A stretch of 64,000 bases of DNA from Whitmania pigra. Its lineage: Eukaryota; Annelida; Clitellata; Hirudinida; Haemopidae. Made by a program: the position numbers and the translations under genes. Positions 24,050-43,500 of this stretch are shown here, one piece after another. How positions within the stretch are numbered: position 1 is the stretch's first letter; every line of letters begins with the position of its first letter. The stretch is from positions 1,292,501 through 1,356,500 of the forward strand of contig JAJTWR010000398.1 in the NCBI GenBank assembly GCA_021613335.1, given 5' to 3'. The notes under the pieces were generated by a model. It saw only the letters and a list, made by a program, of their open reading frames with translations. It ran no database searches and was not told the DNA's origin.

Positions 24050-25342
24050 ATGGAGTCCTGCGTCTTTCTCGACAGATTTTTTATTATTAAACAACTTGGA
24101 CAAGGATCCTACGGACAAGTTTACGGTGCCGTCGATTTATCCGATGGAATCGAGGTTGCCGTCAAAATATCTCGCGGCGAAAGCCCAATAAGAGAATGTA
24201 ACATTCTCGAGGCAGAGATTCTCGAAGCAGTGCAAAACGTCGACTCCCCACTGAAAAATCTTGTTGTGAAGATGAAGTCGTCGTATGTCTTTGACGACTG
24301 CGTGGTTCTTGCGCTCGAATTAGCATCTCACAACTTTAAGAAATCAATAGATGACAAACTAATGGGCAGTTTGGACAAAATATCAAATTACGCCAAACAA
24401 ATGATCCAATTTCTCCTCTTAATGTCTCAGATGAATGTCATTCACGGCGACATCAAGCCTGAAAATATCTTAGTCGATGAGGCAACTCAAAACCTCAAAT
24501 TTGCGGATTTCGGACTGTCTCATTGTCCTTGGGCCACGTCCAAAGCGGAAATAGTCCAAACGCTGCCTTATCGCGCACCCGAAGTCCTGTTAGGTTACGA
24601 CTACGGTACATCGGCCGATACTTGGAGCGTCGGCTGCGTTCTGGTTGAGTGTCTCTTGAGGAAACCGCTCTTCTACGTCTACGACGAATTACAGCTCATG
24701 CAGAACATCGTCAAGATAATCGGGATGCCTAGTCAATTGGTCATAAGCCAGGCACCAAAGAAACACAGATTTTTCTGGTACGATTCTGAATCTCGACAAT
24801 GGGTTATCAGAGGTTCTCGGTCACCAGCAGTGCCGATGGGCTTGAAAAGGTACATAGAGACCAATCATATCATCGGGTCAAATGGCATCGACTTTGTCCT
24901 GTTCATGAATCTCGTCGAAAACATGATGAGAATAGACCCGTTTGCAAGATATTCTCCTGAGGAATGCCTCAAGGTTCCGTTCATAACCAGAACAATGCCT
25001 CATTTTGTGCACGGTACGGCGTTCGTAAGCGGAGAATCATTTTCAGAGGATATGATTCGATTGTCGCAAATGGCAAACATCGACAAGAGCATTGCTGAAA
25101 AAGCCGAGCAGCATTTCAGAAAAATCCGAAATATCAAAGCGATAAAGAGGCAGAATAAACGGGCAGTGATGTCATGTTGCCTCTACATGGAATGCCGAAG
25201 AAAGAATGTACCGGGAGCATTTAAAAAGATTGTCAATGCTAGTGGCTTGAATGAGGGGATCATCGGAAGAGTATGCAGGATCGTTAAGAAAGTCAACAGT
25301 CAAGTCGGTCAAGATTTCAAACGAACTGAGCGAAGGAAATAG
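24050..25342 (+). CDS. Kinase/TFIIB-like chimera, copy 7
   Basis: Full length with Ile34, so it shares the allele of copies 1 and 2 although both of its neighbours (6 and 8) carry Thr34. This placement fits sequence exchange between units rather than simple stepwise duplication. Confidence 0.9.
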   Translation: MESCVFLDRFFIIKQLGQGSYGQVYGAVDLSDGIEVAVKISRGESPIRECNILEAEILEAVQNVDSPLKNLVVKMKSSYVFDDCVVLALELASHNFKKSIDDKLMGSLDKISNYAKQMIQFLLLMSQMNVIHGDIKPENILVDEATQNLKFADFGLSHCPWATSKAEIVQTLPYRAPEVLLGYDYGTSADTWSVGCVLVECLLRKPLFYVYDELQLMQNIVKIIGMPSQLVISQAPKKHRFFWYDSESRQWVIRGSRSPAVPMGLKRYIETNHIIGSNGIDFVLFMNLVENMMRIDPFARYSPEECLKVPFITRTMPHFVHGTAFVSGESFSEDMIRLSQMANIDKSIAEKAEQHFRKIRNIKAIKRQNKRAVMSCCLYMECRRKNVPGAFKKIVNASGLNEGIIGRVCRIVKKVNSQVGQDFKRTERRK

Positions 25343-25790
25343 AGTAACATCAATGAAGAGATGAACGAAGATTTGGCAATTGCCACTTTGATTAAATAAT
25401 AAAATATTAAACGTAACCATTAATCGACTAAATACCTACTTCTTATATTTTTAATTGACAAACAATATTTTTTTAAATCGGTCATTGTAAATTGTAATCG
25501 AAAAAACACTAAAATTTCGGTGTGCCTGTGACTAGCGCATATACATGCACGCATCTATGCGCGTGATCCTATTGGCTGCTTGCATGCATCTAAACGCGTA
25601 ATCCTATTGGATGATTGAATGCATGCATGCATGCATGCACGCAACCTTTTACGGATGCTATATAAGGGAGATTAAGCGCATGCAAAATCATTTCGACGAG
25701 TGACGCGGTGGAGACGGGTCGAGAGCTTCTGAGAGCGTTTGGTGCAAAAATAACCATATAAAATATTTCACTAAGAACGCTGCAATTGTT

Positions 25791-27083
25791 ATGGAGTCCT
25801 GCGTCTTTCTCGACAGATTTTTTATTATTAAACAACTTGGACAAGGATCCTACGGACAAGTTTACGGTGCCGTCGATTTATCCGATGGAACCGAGGTTGC
25901 CGTCAAAATATCTCGCGGCGAAAGCCCAATAAGAGAATGTAACATTCTCGAGGCAGAGATTCTCGAAGCAGTGCAAAACGTCGACTCCCCACTGAAAAAT
26001 CTTGTTGTGAAGATGAAGTCGTCGTATGTCTTTGACGACTGCGTGGTTCTTGCGCTCGAATTAGCATCTCACAACTTTAAGAAATCAATAGATGACAAAC
26101 TAATGGGCAGTTTGGACAAAATATCAAATTACGCCAAACAAATGATCCAATTTCTCCTCTTAATGTCTCAGATGAATGTCATTCACGGCGACATCAAGCC
26201 TGAAAATATCTTAGTCGATGAGGCAACTCAAAACCTCAAATTTGCGGATTTCGGACTGTCTCATTGTCCTTGGGCCACGTCCAAAGCGGAAATAGTCCAA
26301 ACGCTGCCTTATCGCGCACCCGAAGTCCTGTTAGGTTACGACTACGGTACATCGGCCGATACTTGGAGCGTCGGCTGCGTTCTGGTTGAGTGTCTCTTGA
26401 GGAAACCGCTCTTCTACGTCTACGACGAATTACAGCTCATGCAGAACATCGTCAAGATAATCGGGATGCCTAGTCAATTGGTCATAAGCCAGGCACCAAA
26501 GAAACACAGATTTTTCTGGTACGATTCTGAATCTCGACAATGGGTTATCAGAGGTTCTCGGTCACCAGCAGTGCCGATGGGCTTGAAAAGGTACATAGAG
26601 ACCAATCATATCATCGGGTCAAATGGCATCGACTTTGTCCTGTTCATGAATCTCGTCGAAAACATGATGAGAATAGACCCGTTTGCAAGATATTCTCCTG
26701 AGGAATGCCTCAAGGTTCCGTTCATAACCAGAACAATGCCTCATTTTGTGCACGGTACGGCGTTCGTAAGCGGAGAATCATTTTCAGAGGATATGATTCG
26801 ATTGTCGCAAATGGCAAACATCGACAAGAGCATTGCTGAAAAAGCCGAGCAGCATTTCAGAAAAATCCGAAATATCAAAGCGATAAAGAGGCAGAATAAA
26901 CGGGCAGTGATGTCATGTTGCCTCTACATGGAATGCCGAAGAAAGAATGTACCGGGAGCATTTAAAAAGATTGTCAATGCTAGTGGCTTGAATGAGGGGA
27001 TCATCGGAAGAGTATGCAGGATCGTTAAGAAAGTCAACAGTCAAGTCGGTCAAGATTTCAAACGAACTGAGCGAAGGAAATAG
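25791..27083 (+). CDS. Kinase/TFIIB-like chimera, copy 8 (right edge)
   Basis: Full length, Thr34. The coding part is the same as in the inner units, but the 3' region changes soon after the stop (cttcaatgaagaatgaagag in place of catcaatgaagag, and more differences up to 27165). A hexamer AATAAA persists near 27145. This is the array's right boundary. Confidence 0.9.
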   Translation: MESCVFLDRFFIIKQLGQGSYGQVYGAVDLSDGTEVAVKISRGESPIRECNILEAEILEAVQNVDSPLKNLVVKMKSSYVFDDCVVLALELASHNFKKSIDDKLMGSLDKISNYAKQMIQFLLLMSQMNVIHGDIKPENILVDEATQNLKFADFGLSHCPWATSKAEIVQTLPYRAPEVLLGYDYGTSADTWSVGCVLVECLLRKPLFYVYDELQLMQNIVKIIGMPSQLVISQAPKKHRFFWYDSESRQWVIRGSRSPAVPMGLKRYIETNHIIGSNGIDFVLFMNLVENMMRIDPFARYSPEECLKVPFITRTMPHFVHGTAFVSGESFSEDMIRLSQMANIDKSIAEKAEQHFRKIRNIKAIKRQNKRAVMSCCLYMECRRKNVPGAFKKIVNASGLNEGIIGRVCRIVKKVNSQVGQDFKRTERRK

Positions 27084-27479
27084 AGTAACTTCAATGAAGA
27101 ATGAAGAGATGAACAAAGGTTTTGCAATTGCCATATTGATTAATAAATAAAATGTTAAAATAATCATTAATACAAAAATTTAAAAAATATCAACAGTTGT
27201 TTTCTATAATTTGTAATATTTTACCTTTCAAGTCTTCAGAATTGTCCCAACACTTAAAAAATTCGGACCGGAATGATGAACTGATATACTTAGATGAATT
27301 TAGTACTAGTACTTGCTTCTCCTAGTAAAAATATTTTGTTTCTTACAATTCTTATCTTGAACCTAAATTTACTTTTATTCGTTTTATTTTATTGCTCGAA
27401 GTAACCTTAAAATATGTAAATCATAATAAAATGTTTGCTTTAGTTTTAATTATGATGTTAATATGTCATTAAACTCAGG

Positions 27480-28035
27480 TACCTAAAGTATCAAAATCAA
27501 AGTGCCAAAGCAGCCTTGTAACCTAGCTAAGGATAGATTTTTCAACATCCTACCCTACGACGCAACAAGTTTGAGGATCCAACCAATAGAAGATTAAAGG
27601 GGTTAGGATTACATTAATGTCAACTGGATTCCTGAGAGACTTATTTACAACTGAAAGTACTTCTTTGTATCTAAATACAGGTAGATAATGATAATATAGG
27701 CTTGCCTTTGACACACGCCATGTGTCAAATATCAATGTATTCCACTAGTTATGATTTGTAAACTAATTAGATAAGTGATGGCATTATTATTATTATTATT
27801 AATCTTGTTCTGTGAGGTTTTATTCAGCCTAAACTGTTTTGATATTATTGGCATACTTACCAAGTTTAAACGATATATACATATTTGAAAATCGTCCGTC
27901 ACAATAAGGCTACAAAACCAGGAGAGAGTACACATCCACTCAGGGTACCACTGACCTCGACCATGGATGACTTCTGGAGGCTGGTATGGGGACACAATCG
28001 TCTGGTTACTGGCCAATAGATTTCTAAAACTTATG
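27480..28035 (+). pseudogene. Decayed copy of two receptor-phosphatase exons
   Basis: 27530-27640 matches the phosphatase exon at 34139-34306 (AACATCCTACCCTACGACGC against AACATCCTGCCCTATGATGC). 27903-27995 matches the next exon at 34690-34824 (the block catggatgacttctggaggc is shared exactly). In the first, the frame after Ile-Glu-Asp hits TAA and then TAG, and the donor GTGAGT has become GAGAGA. In the second, one extra base shifts the frame (caggGTACC against cagGGGCC). No catalytic exons follow. It is a partial duplicate of the functional gene that starts 1.2 kb to the right. Confidence 0.85.
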
Positions 28036-29200
28036 GAGCTCCATAAGTGACCCTCATACAAGAGATAATTCCATAAAAACTGGGGACATTAAAATTTGAA
28101 AATGTGAGATTTAAAAGATCGATTAAAAAAACAACTTTAAATTAATATCCATGTTTACAATTGATTGAGGAATCGAAGTAAGAGACTATCACTATTAGTT
28201 TTGTGGTATTTGTGATATTTTTTATAAACAATATGTTCATTTTTTCGAAAATGAAAGTCGCTATTGAATGCAATAATAGCTGTGAGAAGCTATATCATTT
28301 ATGGGTTGTTATGTCGAATAAAAATAATAACTTGCATTTTCATTTTCAGGGTTTATTTGAAAGTTTTAGTTCTGTCAAATATTAGGTAAAATTCATGAAT
28401 TAAAGACAAAACATTTGATTTTCTATTTCAATTTCAAATAAATTTAAATACGTAAATAATAAATAAATTTAAATACAACATGAGGAGATGTATCGATTTG
28501 TGTTGTCAAAAGTGCTTATATTTATCCATTGGTTGGGTCAAATATTTCGATTTGACTAATCAAATTTTAAAGCCTGATGATTAACCTTATTAATATCTAC
28601 TTAAAAGTTTTTATTAATATTTACTTAACAGTTTTTGTTAATATCTACTTAACAGCTCTTCTCTGCCACTTAAATACTTCCATTGTCGAGAACTTAGGCT
28701 TAGCGCGGAAGTACAATTGGCTGGGATGTCAAGCAATAGAGCGGGAAAACCGGTAAGTACTTTAGTTGGACTTTCCAAGCCTGTAAATGTGCCGAATGAG
28801 TTGAGGTTATAAAGTACAAAAAAAAGTACATTAAGTTATTCAAGAACACAAATTACATTCACAAGTACATTCAAAAGTACTTTCATAATAAAGTACATTC
28901 AGACAACACGAACAAAATCTGAAACGAAATAGCACAAATGCCCAGCTGAAGACATATTGTCGGGGTCTGTTCGTCGCATTTCTATGACATTCAATTCGTT
29001 AGAGAATCGATTTCACAAAGTTTTAATCTTAAGTTTGCACATCGATAAATTAAAAAGCAGGGAGCTTCATGGGAGTTGACCTAAATAAAGACAGGCAAAA
29101 GCTAAAAGGCTTGAGAAAAGATAATTACATCTGGCTAGAGAGAATCCGGGTTTGATGCTCGACTTTCCGTTCCAAACTCGAGTCGAAGTTTCGAAGTGAG
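28036..29200. other. Intergenic region upstream of the phosphatase gene
   Basis: AT-rich. It includes a three-copy 24-bp repeat (see 28591) and a cluster of AAGTAC motifs at about 28813-28905. It probably contains the phosphatase promoter, but no TATA or CCAAT layout is clear and no exon is recognised. Confidence 0.4.
28591..28660. repeat. 24-bp tandem repeat, three copies
   Basis: Units beginning taatatctacttaa start at 28591, 28615 and 28639 with a few substitutions between them. No known function. Confidence 0.75.
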
Positions 29201-29213
29201 TGACATTTTGAAA

Positions 29214-36899
<7,686 letters not shown>

Positions 36900-37214
36900 G
36901 CAGAGTATTTTAAAATTACTAGCTATTAATCGACAGTTATACCTTTAAGCAAGCAAGAGTTGATCGTTAACCCCGCAGTGTAAAACAATCTTCGTTACAT
37001 TAACGAACGCTCCAACTCGATTTGTTTTCAACTTTATTTCAACAACAATTGGAAGAATTTTGAGTGAGCCCAGTCGATTATCCGACAATTTTTTTTTTTT
37101 TTGCGGTTCGTCGCCTGGCTAAACGGCCATCTACGCCGCCGCTGAACGAACGAAGAAGAAGGGAATTCTTGCAAACTTCGCAGGCGACGGCATTTATTTA
37201 CAAGACGATTATTC

Positions 37215-37521
37215 AACGTAGCCAGCACGTGACCAGAAGCCGACCAATGGCGTTGCGAATAACGTAGATGTTACGTCACGTGATCTACAGCTAGGCCGCA
37301 AGCGGATTCGTATAAAAGGCATTAGCCGGGCCGGTTTTTTCAATAGGAATAAGAGAAGTGCTAGCGATAGGGTCGCTCTGTGTGTCCGTGTGTGTGCTGC
37401 TCTTATACATTGTACATAAATATATACAGATATATATATATATATATATAGATATATATATATAAGGAGGGATCTCGCTCTATCGGTCCTGCTATAAGTG
37501 TAGGTCTGTTGTAGTCGTGGG
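37215..37521 (+). promoter_or_regulatory. INTS6 promoter and 5' UTR
   Basis: Contains CACGTG near 37226, CCAAT at about 37243, TTACGTCACGTGA (37271-37283, CRE-type element merged with an E-box) and TATAAAA at 37311-37317. A (TA)n tract at 37423-37463 would lie in the 5' UTR if initiation is about 30 bp after the TATA box. The next ATG in frame is the INTS6 start at 37522. Confidence 0.6.
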
Positions 37522-40500
37522 ATGACAATAATCGTCTTTCTCGTGGATACGAGTGCATCCATGAACCAACGCACTCACATGGGCACGACATTTCTTGACA
37601 CAGCTAAGCATACAATAGAAATGTTTTTAAAGGTAGGAGACGTTATGGATTAAGCTCTACGAATTTGAACGAATCTTCTCTATCTATATTCACCCTGCGA
37701 TTCCCTGGTTGCCTCGCGAGATAGCTGGTCAATTGAGGGAAAGGGGTCCCGGTGACATTCTTAAATCTAACTTAAGTTTCATGTTTTCCAGATAAGATCA
37801 AGGGATCCTGTTTGTCGTTTGGACCGATACATGTTGTTGACATTTGAAGATCCGCCGATGAACGTAAAGGTCTGAGATTATTCTTCGAAACAGCTAAAAG
37901 GGACGCCGATAACTTTTTAAAAAACTAGATTGTTTGGATTTGAGCTCGGTAGCCTCAATTAAGGTCCCTAATTTTGAAAAATACGAGACTGCGCCCTCTC
38001 GCCTCGATATTTCGCTAGAAAGCCGTATCATTGCGCCTGCCTGCGAATCTAGTTGTTGGTTTATATCGTTGCGCCATGGCAAATAGTTCGCAAAAGCGCA
38101 CTGAGAATTATTTTAAATTTCCATTAAGATAGTTTTTGTTTTTAATTATTTTCGTCGGTAGGTAAACGATTCGGGTTTCTTTCTGGAAAAGCCATGAAAT
38201 CTTCAACCTACATTAATAAAATAGAAGCTCGTTAAATTTGTTTTTGTAAAATAAATCGTAAACGCTAACGATTTCGTTATCAGGCTGGATGGAAGGAAAG
38301 TCATTGCACTTTTATGAAGGAATTAAAGTCCCTAGAAGCCAATGGACTGTCAAATTTGGGATCAGCACTGAAAAATACTTTTGACATGCTAAATGTGAAT
38401 AGATTGCAAACAGGAATTGATACCTTTGGTCAGGTAATCACTTAATTACTGCCTGGAATTGAATATGCAAATTGCACGAGTGACGAGTGAGGGATGAAAA
38501 AGACTAATTCGACTTCACATTTTTCGTGCAGGGAAGGTTTCCGTTTTATATCGAACCCGCAATTATTATATGCCTCACAGATGGCAACAAGATGACATCT
38601 AAATCTGGCGCAACTAATGAGGTTAGGGTGATGTTTTGAACTATTTATGACTTTAAAAGACAATGATTTTCAGCAATAAAAAAAAACTTAACCTTATTCC
38701 ATTAAACAAGATGTCCATCTAAACCATAAAAATCCACATGTGACACCATGCAATGTAATGCATGTTGCAACTCACCGGACATCCACAAACTCTCAGAACA
38801 GATTAAAATAAACTTTTACTATCCAATTAATAAATCTTCTGTCGAATCAATTTCAGTTGAATTTGCCCATGAATGCTGCCACAGCCCTTCTGGGCTCCGA
38901 ACTCACGAAGGAGCCCTTCAGATGGGATCAGAGGTTATACAGCATCGTTTATAAGATAGGCCCCACGTCCCTGGAACTCCCTGAAGCTCTCTCGTACGTC
39001 CCTACGGCCGAAGACACCCCGATCGACGCGATGTGTGAGGTGACGGGAGGTGAGCATTGTTTGGAGAAATTTGTTTGTTTGTTTGTTGAACTAGTTTGAT
39101 GATGAAGTCATAGTTCTTAGTCATTTTAGGCTGTGCTGATAAATTATGAAAATGAGCATTGAACGATGTAACGTGAATGCAGTAATGTGTAATGAACGTG
39201 TAATTATTATGCATTCAAGAAGTTTCTGATTTTGGGTGTAACGTTGTTTCAGAACCATAGCTTGAAATTCCAACGTGTGCACTGATTGTGCTTAATTTTA
39301 TTTTTTTCTCTTCTGCCTGTTTCCACTTGATGTAATCAAGACAAAATCACAAAATCTGCTTCCAAAAAGTTTCTCTCAAAAGAGAACCACATTCAGAACT
39401 AAAAAAAATTATTAATCATCACTGATGATTTTTAAATTTCAATATGTGAATGATTTGCCAATAAAAGGCGATCGATCAACGTAAAATTAAAAAATATTTT
39501 AAAATGTAAAATTCAAACCACTCCAGGTCGATCGTACGCCATAACCACACAAAAGTCTCTGGTGCAGTGCCTGGAATCGTTGGCACAGAAACTACAGAGC
39601 GGTGTGATTGTCAACTTCGAAAAACTTCCATCCGACTGTCCGAACGGAGCAGGTTTGTGGGCGGAGTCTCGTTACTTTTCCTTCGGCTCGGGGTGGCTTA
39701 CGTTCATCTACTCACTTGTGCGTCTGCTCGAGTGTCCATTTATAATTGGCCAATTGAGGATGCCATCTTTTGTTAAGTGGTCAACCACTACAACATTTTT
39801 GCCCGAGGATAAATAATGATAATCTTCAGTTATAATTAGTGTTAAATAGTTGTAATCTTTAATTATGACAATTATTATTATTGTAGCTCCAATTAATTAA
39901 TGTGTAAAATAAGTAATTGTCAAAATAAATATTTTATGAATGCTGTTGCTGGAACATAGTCTGTGTTATTGTCGATAATATTAGCAAATATTTAATTTAA
40001 AATTTTCTTATTCCATCCTTTACGCCGGGGAATGCAAAGCAACTGATTAAGTTTTTACTCTTTCATTATCAGACGAACCTCATCAGGACTTTCAACCATG
40101 GCACAACTGCAGACGCCTTTTGTTTGTTAACAGATCCGCTCAGAGGGGTGGCACGACAGGTCACTGGCCGATCCCCGAGTGCTATTGGCCAGATGCAGGG
40201 AAGGAGGCCCTTGTGAGTTCGGATTGCTTGACCTCTTGAACTTTTAAGTTCTTAATCATCTTTATAACCTTAGCTTAACAATAACAATAGCCCCTGCTAT
40301 TTTATATTAAAAAATTTTTTTTATGTTTCATTCTTTGTGTTTGTGTGGAAGTCCTGGTAAAACGTGCAATAAAACCTTAATACAATTTGTATACCTTATC
40401 GTTTGTATATTTATTCCTCGCATCGCATTCAGCCGCCGAGGTGTGCCCACCCTCCGATAAGCTTTTCGTGTCGACCGTGCGAACCGATCACCGTGGATAA

Positions 40501-43500
40501 CATTCCGTTTGACAAGTACGAGCTCGAACCCTCACCTCTAACCCATTACATTCTGGAGAGGAGGCAGCCGAACGTGGCTTGGCAGGTAGGGTTTCAAGCA
40601 CGATTGTTGCACGCACAGGTTGCCTTAATGAACTTAATGTTTTAAAATAGAACCTGTTGCACTTTTAATTCTATAATTCTTATGTTTTGCATGACACGTC
40701 ACAAAACATTCTTACCTCCTTGCAATGTTTCTAATGGAAAGTTCACCTCCAGGTGTTCATGAAGAGTAGCTCGAAATACTCAGAACTGGGTCATCCGTTC
40801 GGATACTTGAAGGCCAGCACGAATCTCACCTCTGTAAATCTTTTTGTTATGCCTTACAACTACCCTCTACTTTTCTCTCTTTTAGGTTGGTTGTTAGTTG
40901 ATCGTAATAACTTGATTACTAATTAAATTAATTTTAATAAAAAAAAAACAAAAACATATTTCACTTTTTTCAGACGAATTAATCAAAGTACACAAGTACA
41001 AAATCACGCCAAAGTGGAGGATGCAATTCGAGGGTTACTTGAAGTCCGTGCCACCTTATTATGCCACGGTACGATCGACCGATTTTTTGTAGCATAACTT
41101 GTAAATCATTATCGATTAACTTTCTCGATTTTGTTACTATTTTATTAATATTACGTTAATCAGTTTAATTTTTAGTTATTCCTAACTCATATTTACGTCT
41201 CGACCTGCAGCCCTTAAAGAAAGCATTTGGAAGGCTACCGATGCTTCCTAATCTGAACTTGATTCCGGACCAGATGGAAAACTGTTTCAGTTACTCGGTA
41301 GTCTCCTATCTGAAGAAAATAAAAAACCAGGCTAGGATCGTATTCGAACACCTGGTGGCCTCTGTGGGTCAATGCCCCCCTCCTTTGCCAGCCATCAGGG
41401 TAGTCACCCGAACCCCGCGAAACTCCACCCTCGATCGAGCGGAGGCCGAAAAGTTGATGGCCCACTATGCCGGGGACATTTACGGTCTGAAGAAGGAACT
41501 GGCTCTCTCTTTGGACAACTACGAGACCTTCACGCTGCATGCCGATCCGAAGACTGTCGACGCGCACATATACACGTCTGCACTTTGTTTTAGTTTATCC
41601 GTTTTGATTCGTTAATTAGTTGACTTTCATTGAATGCTGCTTAAAATCCCAATGGCTTTTAAATACTTGTGACCCGACATTTCTGTATTCGTGGATATTA
41701 TTTAGCTTAAATTATGCGTGGTTTATTGGAATAATTGGCCTTTTTTTGTGCTTCAATTCTGAGTGGGCTAATTTTATGTAAGATTTAATGGCTCACAATT
41801 TTGCTGAATACTTTTTTTATTCAGAAATTCAGGTTATTTTTTACTTGACATCATCAGCTCAATTGCATTACAAAACACATTTCTTGCTCGTTGGTACACA
41901 ATAACTGTTCATTGCAGTTTGATTATAATTAATTAACTAATTCGCTGCTGAACCGATAGCAGTTCGTAAAACGTAAGCTAACAATCGCCTTATCAATCAC
42001 CAGGAACCCTTTTGACATCAATCGAAAAGATCTCATCCTCAACCTGTCAAGGCTCAGGTTGAACTTTCTGAGTACAACCCAGGACAGGAGAAAACTACAA
42101 CACACAGGTCGGTGATTGCGATAATTGTGGTTGTGGTTACTTTATGTTATTTTATTTGTTTGTGATCATGCGATAATTATGGTTACTGTTGCTTTTTGTT
42201 ATTTTGTGTGTTTGCGGTCATGCGATGATTGTCGTTAGTTAGTTTTTATTACTTAATTATTTTTGTAATTAAACTTATTTGATGTGAGATTTCTAGATGA
42301 TATAAAATTTCCTTAAGATTGTTTTCAACTTCAAATGACAATGTAAGTCTTTGTTCGCTTAAAAATGTACTTTGAGCAGGTCTATTTTTAACGTCAATAC
42401 ACGAATTAATAATCAATGCTGTACATTATTGTGCATACATCAATTAATAACTGCAAGACAGGCCTTTTGTGTTGGATCACTTTCAATGGATTTCATTCGA
42501 TTAATCGTTTTTTTTTTATTTTTCCCAGATGTCCTTCACAGTATGCCTATCCAGGAAATGGGCAACTACCAAGAATATCTCAAAAAACAACCTCCGCCAC
42601 TCAGGGAAATCGAGACGACACCCACACGAATACACACCTTTGGGAACCCATTTAAAGTCAAGGTGAGAAACTTCTTGGTGTACAGTACACAGTTCAATTA
42701 ATCGTATTAACTAATTAGGTTAATTATTTAACAAGATAAGTCAGATAAATTTAAGCTTGGAATATTTCAATAGACAAAATAAGGTGAATCCTATCAATAA
42801 TTTCAGCAAAACCTGATGATCGACGAAGCAGACGAGGCGATGTTAAGTCCAGCCTCTTCTACATCCGCTCGGAAAAGATCCTCCTCCGAATCTTCAACAT
42901 CGTCTTCCCTCTCCTCCCCTGTGCCGATATCGTCTCCTCGTCCTTTCAAACGGAAGCAAGGTTGGCATCTCGAGTTCTTTAATGTGATTGGCAGAATGGA
43001 ATTTCATTGAATGAACGAAGACAATCGTTATGGTGGCGTAAATCCATCAATGGACCTCAAGGCCACCATGAATAGTTGATATTCTTCAAAATCTTGTATT
43101 AGCATGCTCATTAACGATGTTCGCAATTGGCAGGTCCACTTCCACGAAATGTCCCATCGAAGTTCTTCCTGTCGCCATCTCCGTCTCCATCCGGTTCTCC
43201 TGTGCCGAGTCCCCTTTATTCGGAACCTTTAGGGTCTCCCGGTGTATTACCGGGTAGGTGGTCTAACTAATGTTTGCAATTCTATTGTTTCCAAGCATTA
43301 CGTTGTGAACAATACGGTTCTACTAATATTGCTGCCTAACTTCTGAACTTGTGTCCTACAGGCGAAAGTGAAAACTCGTGCACATCCGCAACGGGTCACA
43401 ATCCCCTGATGAGCGAGTTGTTGGTGAATCACTCGGGCACGAAAAGGGGTCCGAACTGCAACAACCGAATGGTCAACGGAACTCCAGACATTCCCCCGAC

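Larger units (their letters stand above)
13203..27165 (+). repeat. Eight-unit tandem array of a 1741-bp kinase/TFIIB-chimera gene unit
   Basis: Start codons fall at 13600, 15341, 17082, 18823, 20568, 22309, 24050 and 25791. Every step is 1741 bp except 18823 to 20568 (1745), where copy 4 has a 4-bp insertion. Each unit contains about 375 bp of promoter and 5' UTR, a 1293-bp intronless frame, and a 3' region with AATAAA about 60 bp after the stop. Similarity on the left begins near 13203, where unit-like sequence (cataaccattaatcgac) appears with mismatches. On the right it fades after 27093, where copy 8's 3' region diverges. Inner units look essentially identical, whereas the outer flanks carry many differences. 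Confidence 0.97.

Noticed and set aside
13399..24118. Repeated 89-codon and 82-codon minus-strand frames in every array unit
   Set aside because: They are antisense shadows of the promoter/kinase start and of the TFIIB-like end, and recur only because the unit recurs.
13203..27165. Assembly artefact as an explanation of the array
   Set aside because: Units differ (Ile/Thr34, the 4-bp insertion, diverged edges), so they are not simple copies of one contig piece, though read-depth confirmation would still be decisive.
27732..28061. 109-codon minus-strand frame
   Set aside because: It lies antisense to the decayed phosphatase exon; its apparent protein character comes from the complementary codons.
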